Assembly: GCA_036279975.1 (NCBI GenBank)
Contig: DASURP010000013.1
Location: 1-63,552, forward strand
Origin: 66-474 sp036279975
GTDB taxonomy: Bacteria > Pseudomonadota > Gammaproteobacteria > Xanthomonadales > Rhodanobacteraceae
Length of the DNA: 63,552 nucleotides
Direction of reading: 5' to 3'
Below are positions 41,804 to 49,970 of this stretch, piece after piece. Under the pieces are notes generated by a model, which saw only the letters and a program-made list of their open reading frames with translations, did no database searches and was not told where the DNA came from. Position 1 is the stretch's first letter. Every line of letters begins with the position of its first letter. Position numbers and translations under genes: made by a program.

Positions 41804-41826
41804 ACGCGAATGCGAATGATTGTCAA
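41804..41826 (-). promoter_or_regulatory. bfd promoter overlapped by a Fur-like box
   Basis: On the minus strand TTGACA (41826-41821) is followed after 17 bp by TTCAAT (41803-41798), a good sigma70 pair. The same DNA, AATGCGAATGATTGTCAA (41809-41826 on plus), resembles the Fur consensus AATGATAATNATTATC. The promoter starts about 35 nt before the bfd ATG (41762). Confidence 0.65.
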
Positions 41827-41963
41827 GTAGTTCCAGCCGGCCACCTGCGTGGATCGCCTGCCGCGCCAGCCCGGGCGGGCGTGCGGTATATCCGGCTGCG
41901 ACAGGCGTTCTCGCGGCAGGCCGTCCTGGTGTCCGCGGCCACGTGGCATGGCGTTGACAGACC

Positions 41964-42497
41964 CTAGGCCGTGGCTGGCCCGTGCTCGTTGGGTCCCGGC
42001 GTTGCGCCGATCTCGACCGAACAGGCCGCCTCGACCAGCGGCGCGAAGTAGCGTAGCGCGCGCCGATACACCTCGCGCTTGAAATCGACGACGTGATCGG
42101 CCGGGTACCAGAAATCCACCCAGCGCCAGACGTCGAATTCGGGGCTGGCGTGGCCGTCCAGCCGGAACGCCGCGTCGTCGCCCAGCATCCTGAGCAGGAA
42201 CCAGACCTGTTTCTGGCCGATGCAGGTCGGGCGCTGGCCGCGCCGGACGTAGCGGGGCGGCAGGCGGTAGCGCAGCCAGCCGTGGGTGGAACCGAGCACC
42301 TCGACCTGCCTGGCGTGCAGGCCGGTTTCCTCCTCGAGTTCGCGGTACATCGCCTCGTCGGGGGTTTCGTCGGTGTTCATGCCGCCCTGCGGGAATTGCC
42401 AGCCGTCGCGTTGCACCCGGCGCGCCCAGAACACCTGGCCGCGCGCGTTCAGCAACACGATGCCCACATTCAGGCGATAGCCGTCGATATCGATCAT
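41964..42497 (-). CDS. rppH: RNA pyrophosphohydrolase
   Basis: RppH removes pyrophosphate from 5'-triphosphorylated mRNAs to trigger RNase E decay. The 177-residue protein starts MIDIDGYRLNVGIVLLNARG, the diagnostic N-terminus. Its Nudix box is GGMNTDETPDEAMYRELEEETGL (GGMNTDETPDEA then RELEEETGL). The WQFPQGG, HGWLRYRLP and FKREVYRRALRYFAP blocks are typical. The stop at 41964 is followed by a short unannotated stretch to bfd. It is divergent from the DUF6776 gene. The frame upstream of ATG 42497 is non-homologous. Confidence 0.96.
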   Translation of the reverse strand: MIDIDGYRLNVGIVLLNARGQVFWARRVQRDGWQFPQGGMNTDETPDEAMYRELEEETGLHARQVEVLGSTHGWLRYRLPPRYVRRGQRPTCIGQKQVWFLLRMLGDDAAFRLDGHASPEFDVWRWVDFWYPADHVVDFKREVYRRALRYFAPLVEAACSVEIGATPGPNEHGPATA

Positions 42498-42653
42498 GGG
42501 TCGATTCAAGCACAGCCCGCGAACGCGAGGCAAGCGCGTGTGGTCACAGCTTGCAGTACGCGTGAAAGCATCACACGTCACAAAGTGCCCGCTGCCGGCT
42601 TGCGTGTGGCGCGCGTGCTGGTTATAAGCGGCGGGATCACGGCACGAGCGGAC

Positions 42654-43391
42654 ATGGCTTCGACGATCTTTCATCATTGGCTGGACCTGTTCAACGCATG
42701 GCCCAGGAACCGGCGACGGTGGGCCATGGGCGTCGCGGGGCTGTTGGCCGCGGCCGCGATCTTCGTGCTGGGCGCATTGTTCGGGCGCGGGGTCGGTTTT
42801 CCGGACGGACTGCAAGCGCGCGCGAACCGGCTGGCGGCGCGCAACACGGCATTGGAGGGCGAAAACCAGAGCCTGAAGGCACAGCAACAAACCGCCAGCA
42901 CCACCGTTGCCTCGCTGAAGCAGGCCTTGGCCAGCCGTGATGGGGAAATGCAGGCGCTCAAGCAGGAACAGGCGTTCTACGCCAGGTTGATCGGCATCGA
43001 TGGCGATCGCTCCGGGCTGGGCGTGCACAGCATCGCGTTGACCCCGGTGCAGAACACCAATGCCTGGAACTTCACCGTCACCCTGGTCAATACGGCCGAG
43101 AACGGCGACGCGGCACGCGGCAAGCTGACGGTCGCGGTCGAGGGCGTGCAGGGCGGCAAGCTGACGACCTTGGACTGGGCCGCCCTGTCCGGCCCCAACG
43201 GCGGGGACGGCATTCCCTTCGCCTTCAAGTTCTTCCAGCAGTTGCAGGGCTCGCTGGCGCTGCCCAAGGGCTTCGTGGCCAACCGGATCGCGGTCACGCT
43301 GCACCCCGACCGTGGCTCCGCGACCACCCGCAAGCTGGATTGGAACGATGCGCTGGCCGGTCACCACGGGATCGCCCTCACCACGCCTTGA
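42654..43391 (+). CDS. DUF6776 family membrane-anchored coiled-coil protein
   Basis: A bitopic protein of 245 residues: cytoplasmic tail, transmembrane helix (about 26-44, GVAGLLAAAAIFVLGALF), a periplasmic coiled coil of about 60 residues (ANRLAARNTALEGENQSLKA onward) and a C-terminal beta-rich domain (GVHSIALTPVQNTNAWNF...HPDRGSATTRKLDW). The family has no assigned function. It is conserved immediately upstream of erpA in xanthomonads, as here (44 bp). A hydrolase role is not supported; the shape resembles MreC/envelope-assembly proteins, which is inference only. Confidence 0.82.
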   Translation: MASTIFHHWLDLFNAWPRNRRRWAMGVAGLLAAAAIFVLGALFGRGVGFPDGLQARANRLAARNTALEGENQSLKAQQQTASTTVASLKQALASRDGEMQALKQEQAFYARLIGIDGDRSGLGVHSIALTPVQNTNAWNFTVTLVNTAENGDAARGKLTVAVEGVQGGKLTTLDWAALSGPNGGDGIPFAFKFFQQLQGSLALPKGFVANRIAVTLHPDRGSATTRKLDWNDALAGHHGIALTTP

Positions 43392-43434
43392 TAGGGTGCG
43401 GCGGTACCGCCATGATGGAGACCGAGGATCGAGC

Positions 43435-43788
43435 ATGAATACCGCCGCCACCACCCCGCCACCCGATCTCAGGATTTCCGAAGCCGCGCTGGAGCGCGTG
43501 CGCGAGCTGATCGCCGAGGAAGGCAACCCTGCGCTCAAGCTGCGCGTGTTCATCGAGGGTGGCGGTTGTTCGGGTTTCCAGTACGGTTTCAGTTTCGACG
43601 AGACGCCCGCGGCGGACGACTTCGTGCTCGACCGCGGTGGCGTCGAGCTGCTGGTCGATCCCTTGAGCCTGCAGTACCTCGAGGGCGCGGAAGTCGACTA
43701 CGTCGAGGAACTTTCCGGCGCGCAGTTCGTGATCCACAATCCGAATGCGAAAACCACCTGTGGGTGTGGCAGTTCGTTCACGGCCTGA
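43435..43788 (+). CDS. erpA: Iron-sulfur cluster insertion protein ErpA
   Basis: ErpA is an A-type carrier delivering [4Fe-4S] clusters to enzymes such as IspG and IspH. The 117-residue protein carries the three ligand cysteines in the usual places: EGGGCSGFQYG and TTCGCGSSFTA. Other typical segments are LRISEAALERVRELI and VDPLSLQYLEGAEVDYVEE. GAGGATCGAG precedes ATG 43435. The gene ends exactly where a 143-bp inverted-repeat element begins. Confidence 0.96.
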   Translation: MNTAATTPPPDLRISEAALERVRELIAEEGNPALKLRVFIEGGGCSGFQYGFSFDETPAADDFVLDRGGVELLVDPLSLQYLEGAEVDYVEELSGAQFVIHNPNAKTTCGCGSSFTA

Positions 43789-43931
43789 GGAAACCCTGAA
43801 TAACCTGCTGCGCTCGACAGCTTGCGTGTCGGCGGTGCTCGCAATGCTCACGTACTGGCGTGTACGCTCCGCTTGCTCCGCTCCGGCGTCCCGCAATCTG
43901 TCGTCGCTCGCGACGGTTCTTCAGGGTTTCC
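43789..43931. repeat. 143-bp element bounded by perfect 12-bp inverted repeats (MITE-like)
   Basis: GGAAACCCTGAA (43789-43800) and TTCAGGGTTTCC (43920-43931) are exact inverted repeats enclosing a 119-bp non-coding core. The core has smaller dyads (CGACA/TGTCG, CACGTAC/GTACG, GTCG/CGAC) and no ORF of interest. The left end starts immediately after the erpA stop; no target duplication is obvious. It could be a miniature transposable element, or the repeat-type small RNA/terminator cassette seen as interspersed copies in xanthomonads. Confidence 0.6.
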
Positions 43932-43959
43932 AAGATCATGCGCGGGCGGTGCATTTCCC

Positions 43960-44928
43960 ATGCCGCTGTTGCACACTGCGCGTTTTCGTAAAGGGACCGC
44001 CCCGGTGAGTTCGGCCGGACGTACGCGCCACAATCTTTTCGCCGACACGCCGCTGGATCGTTGCGGTGAGTATCGCGCCGACCCGGCGTGGCTGGCCGCG
44101 CGGCGCGCCGATGCCGCCGCGCGCTGGCTGGTTTTCGATGCCGAAGGCCGCGCGCCCGTGCGGGACGGACGCCTGTGCTGGCTGGACACCGCGCAGTTGG
44201 CGGACGATGCGCCCGCGAATTTCCTCGGACAGCTCGCGGGTGCGCCGATCTTCGCGTTGCGCTTACCGGCCACGCAGGATGCCTTCGCCGATGCGTCGTG
44301 GCTGGACCTGCGCACCGCCGCCGCGGCAATCGAACGCGCCGAGGCCGGCCTGTTCGCGTATGCCCGCAGTCTCGCGAACTGGCAGGATGCGACCCGCCAT
44401 TGCGGCTACTGCGGTGCGCCGGTCACGCTGGTGGACGGGGGACACCGGGCGGTGTGCAGCGGCTGCGGGCGGCTGCATTTTCCACGCACCGACGCCGCGA
44501 TCATCGTGATCGTCGAACACGGCGACGCCTGCCTGCTCGGACACCAGTCCGCGTGGCGTCCACGCCAGTATTCCACCCTCGCGGGGTTCGTCGAGCCCGG
44601 CGAGTCGCTGGCGGACGCCGTGCGGCGAGAGGTGCGCGAGGAAACCGGCGTCGAGGTGCTCGACTGCGATTTCCATTCCTCGCAACCGTGGCCGTTCCCG
44701 GCTTCGCTGATGCTGGGGTTCACCGCGACCGCGGCGGGCCGTACGATCAGGCTGGCCGACGGTGAATTGCAGGACGCGCGCTGGTTCACTGCGCGCGACA
44801 TCGCGGACGGCCTGCGCGATGGCTCGTTGTGCGTGTCCACGCCGCTGTCGATTTCGTACCGCCTGATCGAGCACTGGCTGCGCACGCGGGCGGGCATCGA
44901 ACTCGATGCGTTGCCACGCGCCAGGTGA
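43960..44928 (+). CDS. nudC: NAD+ diphosphatase / NAD-capped RNA decapping enzyme
   Basis: NudC hydrolyses NAD(H) to NMN and AMP and decaps NAD-RNA. The zinc ribbon is CGYCGAP and CSGCGRLHFPR (Cys4). The Nudix box is GFVEPGESLADAVRREVREETGV, read as GFVEPGESLADA and REVREETGV. The NADH-specific motif SQPWPFPASLM (SQPWPFPxS) is present. The N-terminal domain is diverged, as usual. ATG 43960 gives 322 residues; a GTG at 44005 is an alternative start. The MITE-like element ends 28 bp upstream, so its promoter may lie within or beside that element. Confidence 0.93.
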   Translation: MPLLHTARFRKGTAPVSSAGRTRHNLFADTPLDRCGEYRADPAWLAARRADAAARWLVFDAEGRAPVRDGRLCWLDTAQLADDAPANFLGQLAGAPIFALRLPATQDAFADASWLDLRTAAAAIERAEAGLFAYARSLANWQDATRHCGYCGAPVTLVDGGHRAVCSGCGRLHFPRTDAAIIVIVEHGDACLLGHQSAWRPRQYSTLAGFVEPGESLADAVRREVREETGVEVLDCDFHSSQPWPFPASLMLGFTATAAGRTIRLADGELQDARWFTARDIADGLRDGSLCVSTPLSISYRLIEHWLRTRAGIELDALPRAR

Positions 44929-44975
44929 GCGTCGCCACTACAATCACGCGGAAAGCTCGCTGACTGAAGGCTCGC

Positions 44976-45836
44976 ATGGCCATCGAACTTGTAGCCGCGC
45001 TGATCGTGTTGCTGGTGCTGATCGTGTGGCCCGGCAACGTCGCGAACCTGCGCCGCTTCGGCTGGTACCAGCGCTGGCTGGGCGTACTGGATTTCGCCGA
45101 AGGCGGCGGGCGGGTGGCGCTCGCGCTCATCGTCCCGGTCGTCGTGTGCGCGCTGGTCGCGCACTTCCTGCAGGGCTGGGTGCTGGCCCTCGCGGCGCTG
45201 GCGTTCTCGGTGCTGATCCTGTTCTACAGCTTCGGCCCGCGCGAGCTCGAAAGCGATTTCGATGCGGTGCTGAAGAACGACGATCCGGACGCGCGCGTGG
45301 CGGCGGCCACCAACCTGCGCAGCGTGCCGGACGGCGCGCCGCGTGAATTCACCGCGCCGGAACTGGTCGAAGCCGCGGTGATGGCGTCGCTCAGGCGGCG
45401 TTTCGGCGTGTTGTTCTGGTTCTTCCTGCTCGGCCCGGCCGGCGCGCTCGGCTATCGGCTGGCGTGGGTCACGACCGGGACCGACGATCCGCGCACCCGC
45501 TCCGCGGCACGCCGTTTTGCCTGCGCACTGGACTGGGTTCCCGCGCACCTGATGGTGCTGGCGATGGCCTTGGTCTCCAACTTCGACGCCGTCACCGGGG
45601 TGTGGCGGGCATGGCACGCGCAACCGGGCCATTCGATGGGGAACCTGGATCCCGGGTTCCTCGCGGCGGTGGCGCGCTCGAGCGTGGATGCCGACATCCG
45701 GGCCGGCGACGGCGCGAACATGAGCACACTCGACCCGATCACCGAACTCGCCGATGCGCGTCGGCTGATGCTGCGGGTGCTGATCGTCTGGCTCGCGGTG
45801 GTGGCGTTGATCGTGCTGGCGGGGTGGGTTGCCTGA
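44976..45836 (+). CDS. ampE: AmpE-like inner-membrane protein
   Basis: AmpE is a polytopic membrane protein linked with AmpD in beta-lactamase induction; its biochemical role is unclear. The 286-residue protein has four or five transmembrane helices, the LRRFGWYQRWL start region, the central LFWFFLLGPAGALGYRL and the SAARRFACALDWVPAHLMVLA motif characteristic of AmpE/CobD-like proteins. GAAGG precedes the ATG, and TACAAT lies 32 nt before it. No ampD is adjacent. Confidence 0.87.
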   Translation: MAIELVAALIVLLVLIVWPGNVANLRRFGWYQRWLGVLDFAEGGGRVALALIVPVVVCALVAHFLQGWVLALAALAFSVLILFYSFGPRELESDFDAVLKNDDPDARVAAATNLRSVPDGAPREFTAPELVEAAVMASLRRRFGVLFWFFLLGPAGALGYRLAWVTTGTDDPRTRSAARRFACALDWVPAHLMVLAMALVSNFDAVTGVWRAWHAQPGHSMGNLDPGFLAAVARSSVDADIRAGDGANMSTLDPITELADARRLMLRVLIVWLAVVALIVLAGWVA

Positions 45837-45903
45837 CACCCGGTGCTGCTGGGGCTTGATGCAACGAAACGCGTGGCCTGTCTGCGTGCCGGCTGCGGTC
45901 GCT

Positions 45904-46845
45904 TCAGACCCAGTGACCCAGGTTGCGCCCGAGGAGTGTTGACAACCGCTCGATGTCCGGCCGGCACGCTTCGCGCAGCGCGATTTCGCGGGGATCGTCG
46001 GGATCGGGTTGCGCGGGTTTGGCCCGATCGACCTTGCGGATCAACGACACGCCCTTGGCCACGAGCCGGTACGGGATCACGGCCCGTGCGAGCGCATGCA
46101 CGGCCGGACGCCTGTATACGGATTCGATGGCGGTTTCCAGGCGGCCGTGTCGCCGGGTCTTGTTGTGGACGCGGAAGTCGGGCCGGTAACCACGATCGAT
46201 TCCGAGGAAATCCACCACCTCCAACCATGTTTCCCCGGGGCTCGTGACGAGGTCTTCCAGCAGCACCACCTTGACCGCATCAGGTCCGAAAACATCCATG
46301 TAACGCTCGACCTGGGGAGTGAAACGGCTGGGGCCGGTATAGTCCAGCCACGTCCCTTCCTCGCATCCCGGGGGAATACGCAAACCCCGCCTGCGTGCTT
46401 CGCTCGCAGCAACCGCTGCGTAGAAATCGGGGATGTCCTCCAGCCACCCGAGCAACGCGCGGTGCTTGGTGCGCATCATCTCCAGGGGCGGGCGCAGCAT
46501 GATCAGGATCCTGGCGGTCGGGCAGAATGCCTTGATCAGGCGGGGTGCCGCTTCGGAATACAGATAGCTCGCCGAGGCGTCGCCGCGGTACGCGTACGCT
46601 TCCCGCCCCGCGTACATCGACAGGTATTCCTCTTCGGTCCTGACCGAGACCCGGTCCGGGAGATGGCGGTCGGGACAGAAGTGGTGCGGTTCCTTGAGCC
46701 GGAAATCGGTGCCGTCGGCATTGCCGTCCGGACCCGGGAAAAACACTTGCGGGTGGAAACGCAGGTACTCGTACATGGACGTGGTACCGCATTTCATGGC
46801 GCCGACCAGGAAAAGATTGGGTCCGGTGGACGAAACTGATCCCAT
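45904..46845 (-). CDS. PAPS-dependent sulfotransferase
   Basis: The 313-residue protein has the 5'-phosphosulfate loop in LFLVGAMKCGTTSMYEYL and the 3'-phosphate region in ILIMLRPPLEMMRTKHRALL. These match the Sulfotransfer_1/heparan-type family that moves sulfate from PAPS to sugars or lipids. The middle segment EEYLSMYAGREAYAYRGDAS fits bacterial glycan sulfotransferases. No glycosyltransferase, cysC/N or NodH-like partner is near, so the acceptor is unknown. It is isolated between ampE and the metallopeptidase gene and may be an acquired gene; I could not test composition. Confidence 0.88.
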   Translation of the reverse strand: MGSVSSTGPNLFLVGAMKCGTTSMYEYLRFHPQVFFPGPDGNADGTDFRLKEPHHFCPDRHLPDRVSVRTEEEYLSMYAGREAYAYRGDASASYLYSEAAPRLIKAFCPTARILIMLRPPLEMMRTKHRALLGWLEDIPDFYAAVAASEARRRGLRIPPGCEEGTWLDYTGPSRFTPQVERYMDVFGPDAVKVVLLEDLVTSPGETWLEVVDFLGIDRGYRPDFRVHNKTRRHGRLETAIESVYRRPAVHALARAVIPYRLVAKGVSLIRKVDRAKPAQPDPDDPREIALREACRPDIERLSTLLGRNLGHWV

Positions 46846-46999
46846 GTCGCCGCCAGCCAGTATCCGCGCTTCCGGGCAATTCCCCGCAGTGAAGCCTACC
46901 GGATCGGGTCCGGTGGCGCCGTCGTGCCGTGCCTCGGAAGTTCCGGCCGGCCGCAGTACGTGGGCCGCCGCCCCGTTTCCGGGGAGGGTGGCGAGTGCT

Positions 47000-47767
47000 T
47001 CACGCCGCGGGCGGGATCAGGCGTTCCATCTCGGCCTTGAGGATCGCGCCGTGCTCGCGCAGCCAGTCGCGCTGGGGCTGGTAGCCCGGCATCAGTTCGC
47101 CTACCCGCATCCAGAAGCGCGGCGAGTGGCTGCGCACCTTCAGGTGGCACATCTCGTGCACCAACACGTAGCGCAGCGCCGCGGGCGGGGCCAGCGCGAG
47201 GGCGAGGTCGAGGGTGACGCGGTCGTGCGCGTCGAGGCTGCCCCACAGACTCTTCAGCGATTTGATGCGCAGCCCGGTCGGCGCCACGCCCAGGCGTTCC
47301 ACCGCGTGCGCCATCCAGCGCGACAGGTCGCGCCGCATGCGGGTTTCCAGGAACGCCGCCAGCAGGTTGCGCGCAGCCGGCATCGCGGTGGTGAACGGGC
47401 GCGGCACGTGCAGGCGCAACTCGCCGTCGCGATCCTCGATGCGGGGGTATTCGCTGATCCGCCAGGTGAGTTCGACGCTTTCCCCGCGCAGCGGGACCAG
47501 CGTGGGCACGCCCGCGCGCAATGGCGGCGGGCCGCGACGCGGCACGCGCAATTCCGAAAGCTTGCGCTCCAGCCAGTCGCTGTTCTCGCGCAGGAACGCG
47601 TACACCTGCGCGGGGTGGGTGCCGCGCGGGTACGAAATGCGCGCACCGTGCGAGGTGACCGACAGGCGCAGCCGGCGCGCGCGCGGGTGCACGGCTTTCA
47701 GCACCTTGATGGTGCCGCCCTTGCCGGTTGCCAGTTCCAGGAAATCGCCCGTCGTCGCCATGTCCAT
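47000..47767 (-). CDS. YgjP-like (DUF45/WLM) M48-type metallopeptidase
   Basis: The 255-residue protein carries the zinc motif HEMCH in VLVHEMCHLKVRSHSPRFW (about residue 205). It is preceded by KSLKSLWGSLDAHDRVTLDL, the usual SRWGSC-like segment, here SLWGSL. The YgjP family is named for an E. coli protein of uncertain function and resembles SprT. ATG 47767 has GGAAG upstream; an ATG at 47761 is equivalent. It lies downstream of rdgC with 14 bp between, so rdgC and this gene likely form one transcript. Confidence 0.86.
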   Translation of the reverse strand: MDMATTGDFLELATGKGGTIKVLKAVHPRARRLRLSVTSHGARISYPRGTHPAQVYAFLRENSDWLERKLSELRVPRRGPPPLRAGVPTLVPLRGESVELTWRISEYPRIEDRDGELRLHVPRPFTTAMPAARNLLAAFLETRMRRDLSRWMAHAVERLGVAPTGLRIKSLKSLWGSLDAHDRVTLDLALALAPPAALRYVLVHEMCHLKVRSHSPRFWMRVGELMPGYQPQRDWLREHGAILKAEMERLIPPAA

Positions 47768-47781
47768 TGCGGATGCTTCCG

Positions 47782-48699
47782 CTAGTCGCCCTTGCCGTCC
47801 GGGCGTTCCAGCCCGAACCACTTCTCCATGCCCGCAAACAACCGTTCCAGTTCCAGCGTCATCAGTGCAAAGCGGGCATCCAGCTCCGCTTCGGCCGAGT
47901 CACGCCCGTCGGCATCGAGCGAGTCCTGCACGACGTCGAGGAAGCGCAATTTGCGGATCACCAGATCCTCGCCGAGCACGAAGCTCATCCTGTCCTCGAA
48001 TTGCAAGCCAAGCTGGAACACCTGCTTGCCCTGCTTCAAATGCGCCCTGACCTCGGTGCTTTCAAGCTCCTGCTTGCGGCAGCGAATCACTGCCCCGTCG
48101 CCCGGGCCGTGCAGTTCGCACTCGTCGCCCAACGCCAGCCCACCGGGTAGCTTGCCATGCGCGAGCCAGTCCGTCATCAGGGCGCGCGGGGTTTCTGCGG
48201 CCGCCAGTGGCTGGGCCGGGAAGCTGCCCAATGCCTCGCGCAGTGCGGTCAGCGCGATCTCGGCGGCTTTGCGCGATGCGGTGTCCAGCACCAGCCAGCC
48301 GTTTTTCGTTTCCAGCCAGGCATTTAGCCGCGACGGCCGGACGAAGGCCTGGGGCAGCAGGGTGTCCAGCACCTCGGCCTTGAGGGCCCGCCGCTGGCGG
48401 CCGCCCGGGGGCTTGCCGCGGCGCGCGGCTTCCTTGCGCAGGCGCTTGCCAAGCTCGGCGTTCACCACCGCCGCCGGCAGCAGCTTCTCCTCGCTGCCCA
48501 GGGTCACCAGGGTCGCCTTGCCGATGCTGTGGCTCAGCACGTCCGAGTCGGGCCCGAATGGGGACACGAAGCCGTGGCTGGCGATTTCCAGCGGCCCGCA
48601 GGCGCGCAGGGCGTGCGCGGCGAGCGCGCTGTCGAGGTCCTTCAGCGGTTTGGTGGCCGAAGCTGCAAAGCGGAACAGGGTGAGGTTGCGGAAGAACAT
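47782..48699 (-). CDS. rdgC: Recombination-associated protein RdgC
   Basis: RdgC is a ring-forming dimeric DNA-binding protein that restrains RecA. The 305-residue protein starts MFFRNLTLFRF, the family start, and shows RPSRLNAWLETKNGWLVLDT region blocks and the C-terminal helix ALMTLELERLFAGMEKWFG. ATG 48699 lacks a Shine-Dalgarno: the 20 nt before it are pyrimidine-rich (GGTTCCTCTTCCC). It is followed by the metallopeptidase. ttcA ends 85 bp upstream on the same strand. Confidence 0.94.
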   Translation of the reverse strand: MFFRNLTLFRFAASATKPLKDLDSALAAHALRACGPLEIASHGFVSPFGPDSDVLSHSIGKATLVTLGSEEKLLPAAVVNAELGKRLRKEAARRGKPPGGRQRRALKAEVLDTLLPQAFVRPSRLNAWLETKNGWLVLDTASRKAAEIALTALREALGSFPAQPLAAAETPRALMTDWLAHGKLPGGLALGDECELHGPGDGAVIRCRKQELESTEVRAHLKQGKQVFQLGLQFEDRMSFVLGEDLVIRKLRFLDVVQDSLDADGRDSAEAELDARFALMTLELERLFAGMEKWFGLERPDGKGD

Positions 48700-48784
48700 G
48701 GGAAGAGGAACCAGGGGTGAGGGATGAGTGGGGAGAATGCCGGAAGCGTGGGCGTCGAAGTCGGAATCTGGCCATCGTGGGCCC

Positions 48785-49669
48785 TCACTGCTTGCACCTC
48801 GCCCCTGCTTCTCCGCCCAGCCACGCGTGAGCATCCGGCCGCGGCGTCTCACCGCGCGAGCCAAGCGCTGCGAAATCGAACAATTCGACATCGGCCAGGT
48901 GCGAGGGCGTGACGTGCGCAAGCGCGCGGAACATGCTTTCGCTGCGGCCGGGGTGTTCGTGTTCCCACGCATCCAGCATCCGCCGCACCTGCCGGCGTTG
49001 CAGGGTTTCCTGCGAGCCGCACAGGTTGCACGGGATGATCGGAAACGCGCGCGCGGCCGCGTAGTCCGCGATCTCGTCCTCGCGGCAATAGGCGAGCGGG
49101 CGGATCAGCACGTGCTTGCCGTCGTCGGACAAGAGCTTGGGCGGCATCGCCTTCAGGCTGCCGCCGTGGAACAGGTTCAGGAAAAACGTCGCGAGGATGT
49201 CGTCGCGGTGGTGGCCCAACGCGATCCTGTTGAAGCCCTCGCGTTCCGCGAAGGCGTACAACGCGCCGCGGCGCAACCGCGAGCACAGGCTGCACAGCGT
49301 CCTGCCTTCCGGCACCACCCGCGTCACCACGCTGTAGGTGTCCTGCTCGATCACGTGGAACGGCACGCCGCGCTCGCGGCAGTAATCGGGAATCACGTGT
49401 GCGGGGAAACCCGGTTGCTTCTGGTCAAGGTTGACTGCGACCAGTTCGAATGCCACCGGCGCCCGGGCCCGCAACGACAACAGCAGGTCCAGCAGCGTCC
49501 ACGAATCCTTGCCGCCCGACAGGCACACCATCACCCGGTCGCCGTCCCCGATCAGGTTGTAGTCGGCGATCGCGCGCCCGACCGCGTGGCGCAGGCGCTT
49601 GGCGAGGCGCTGCGCTTCGTGGTCGCGCTTGCGGTCGGGAGGGTTGGAAGGGCGTGCGACGGGGGGCAT
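48785..49669 (-). CDS. ttcA: tRNA 2-thiocytidine(32) synthetase
   Basis: TtcA is the [4Fe-4S], ATP-dependent enzyme thiolating cytidine 32 of tRNA. The 294-residue protein has the PP-loop SGGKDSWTLL (about residue 50) and two CxxC pairs, in LCSLCSRLRRG and IPCNLCGSQE, holding the cluster. DEIADYAAA and the HPGRSESMFRALAHVTPSHL segment are typical. The start MPPVARPSNPPDR is unusually Pro-rich and may be a few codons too long. It is divergent from the DUF465 gene. Confidence 0.95.
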   Translation of the reverse strand: MPPVARPSNPPDRKRDHEAQRLAKRLRHAVGRAIADYNLIGDGDRVMVCLSGGKDSWTLLDLLLSLRARAPVAFELVAVNLDQKQPGFPAHVIPDYCRERGVPFHVIEQDTYSVVTRVVPEGRTLCSLCSRLRRGALYAFAEREGFNRIALGHHRDDILATFFLNLFHGGSLKAMPPKLLSDDGKHVLIRPLAYCREDEIADYAAARAFPIIPCNLCGSQETLQRRQVRRMLDAWEHEHPGRSESMFRALAHVTPSHLADVELFDFAALGSRGETPRPDAHAWLGGEAGARCKQ

Positions 49670-49748
49670 GAACGCGCCAGTGTAACGGGCTGGAACCCGG
49701 CGTGGCAGGCGGCGTCCGGACCGAGCCGTCGGGCCACCGGTGGGGCGC

Positions 49749-49754
49749 TACACT
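49749..49754 (+). promoter_or_regulatory. -10 box of the DUF465 gene, probably leaderless
   Basis: TACACT ends 6 nt before ATG 49761, the same spacing as at trmL and ubiJ. No ribosome binding site fits between. Confidence 0.4.
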
Positions 49755-49760
49755 GCCGCC

Positions 49761-49970
49761 ATGCCGTCCGACAACGATCCTGCCACGCTGGTCCGGCGCC
49801 TTGCGGAGCTGCGCGAGGAGCACCGCGACCTCGACGTCGCGATCGCGAAACTGGCCGGCGATCCCGCCTGCGACCAGTTGCAGTTGAGCCGGTTGAAAAA
49901 ACGCAAGCTCAGGTTGAAGGACATGATCGCGTATTTCGAGAACAAGCTGATTCCGGATCTGGACGCATGA
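49761..49970 (+). CDS. DUF465 (YdcH-like) small protein
   Basis: A 69-residue helical hairpin protein. The pattern RLAELREEHRDLDVAIAKL followed by SRLKKRKLRLKDMIAYFE matches the YdcH/DUF465 family, whose basic second helix (LKKRKL) is its signature. The function is unknown. It overlaps the following GNAT start by 4 nt, so the two are probably co-expressed. Confidence 0.88.
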   Translation: MPSDNDPATLVRRLAELREEHRDLDVAIAKLAGDPACDQLQLSRLKKRKLRLKDMIAYFENKLIPDLDA

